Positions 5,492 through 5,714 of a DNA stretch of 5,714 bases are shown here, piece after piece. The notes beneath the pieces are model-generated. The model was not told the DNA's origin. It searched no databases and worked only from the letters and a program-made list of their open reading frames with translations. The position numbers and the translations under genes are program-made. Within the stretch, counting starts at the first letter, position 1; every line of letters begins with the position of its first letter. The stretch lies in the NCBI GenBank assembly GCA_027451455.1, contig DAIDJI010000383.1:1-5714 (forward strand). Direction: 5' to 3'. Origin of the DNA: Planctomycetales bacterium (GTDB lineage Bacteria > Planctomycetota > Planctomycetia > Isosphaerales > Isosphaeraceae).

Positions 5492-5705
5492 TGTTTATGA
5501 TACGATGAAGCCTTCCCCGAGCGCTGGATCTTTTTTCCCATTTCCTGGACGATCGCCGCAAGGCCACTGCGGGGCCAGGAGGCCGGTCGAATCACGCAAG
5601 TCCTTTGCAGTTCAGTGACTCGGGCGATCGCTGGCCGGTGATTCCGTCTGGCGGCGAGGAAATTTGGGAGAGGTTGGTGCCGGAGGATCGGGGAGGAGGG
5701 CGGAG
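5492..5705. other. Divergent intergenic region between the sigma gene and a plus-strand gene
   Basis: This should hold the promoters of the sigma operon (minus) and of the gene starting at 5706 (plus). I see no strong -35/-10 pair. TATCAT (5502-5497, minus strand) is a possible -10 element without a partner. An A-run (minus strand, 5531-5536) lies further up. CGATCGCC (5550-5557) and GGCGATCG (5623-5630) form an inverted repeat, but each contains the common palindrome CGATCG. Confidence 0.35.
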
Positions 5706-5714
5706 ATGCTGACC
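5706..5714 (+). CDS. Possible start of a plus-strand gene cut by the window edge
   Basis: ATG at 5706 begins MLT and runs off the window. It is preceded by a strong purine-rich ribosome site, GGAGGAGGG at 5692-5700, at a suitable distance. Only three codons are visible, so no product can be suggested and the call rests on the ribosome site alone. Confidence 0.35.

Noticed and set aside
5515..5545. T-run on the plus strand as an intrinsic terminator
   Set aside because: No stable GC-rich stem comes directly before the TTTTTT, and no plus-strand gene ends nearby.
5550..5630. Inverted repeat CGATCGCC / GGCGATCG as an operator
   Set aside because: Each arm contains the self-complementary hexamer CGATCG, which is frequent in this GC-rich DNA, and the arms are 65 bases apart; chance is likely.

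Overview
The window is GC-rich bacterial chromosome with strong G/C preference at third codon positions. It most resembles a planctomycete of the Isosphaeraceae/Gemmataceae type. That placement is an inference from three things: a DUF2314-plus-ankyrin protein, a fragment of a C-terminal motif (YSxGxDGxDDGG) that I know from planctomycete proteins, and an ECF sigma/anti-sigma pair with long low-complexity tails next to an HtrA-like protein. No rRNA, tRNA, CRISPR array, insertion sequence or phage gene is visible.

Left half, plus strand. Positions 1-321 hold the 3' end of a family 9 (heptosyltransferase-like) glycosyltransferase. Positions 475-1278 hold a complete DUF2314 protein with a C-terminal ankyrin module. 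Positions 1308-1493 hold a short reading frame that looks like the broken-off C-terminus of another protein. The plus-strand genes converge with the minus-strand cluster around 1494-1603.

Right half, minus strand, read from right to left. An ECF sigma factor (5473-4727) overlaps a zinc-finger, single-pass membrane anti-sigma factor (4734-3802) by 8 bases. A 245-base AT-rich gap follows, and then a membrane-anchored HtrA/DegS-like protein with a PDZ domain (3556-1604). This order recalls rpoE-rseA with degS, or algU-mucA with mucD, where an HtrA-type protease sets the life of the anti-sigma factor. Here, however, the protease domain has kept the serine motif PGDSG but appears to have lost both the catalytic His and the catalytic Asp. 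It may therefore work as a PDZ sensor or scaffold rather than as a peptidase.

Two small RNA-level features stand out. The Shine-Dalgarno sequence of the sigma factor gene sits exactly in the loop of a perfect 6-bp hairpin ending one base before the start codon. A six-codon upstream frame ends in an ATGA overlap with the protease-like gene. At the far right edge a plus-strand gene probably begins at 5706, divergent from the sigma gene. The most interesting candidate is the sigma/anti-sigma/pseudoprotease cluster as one envelope-signalling module.
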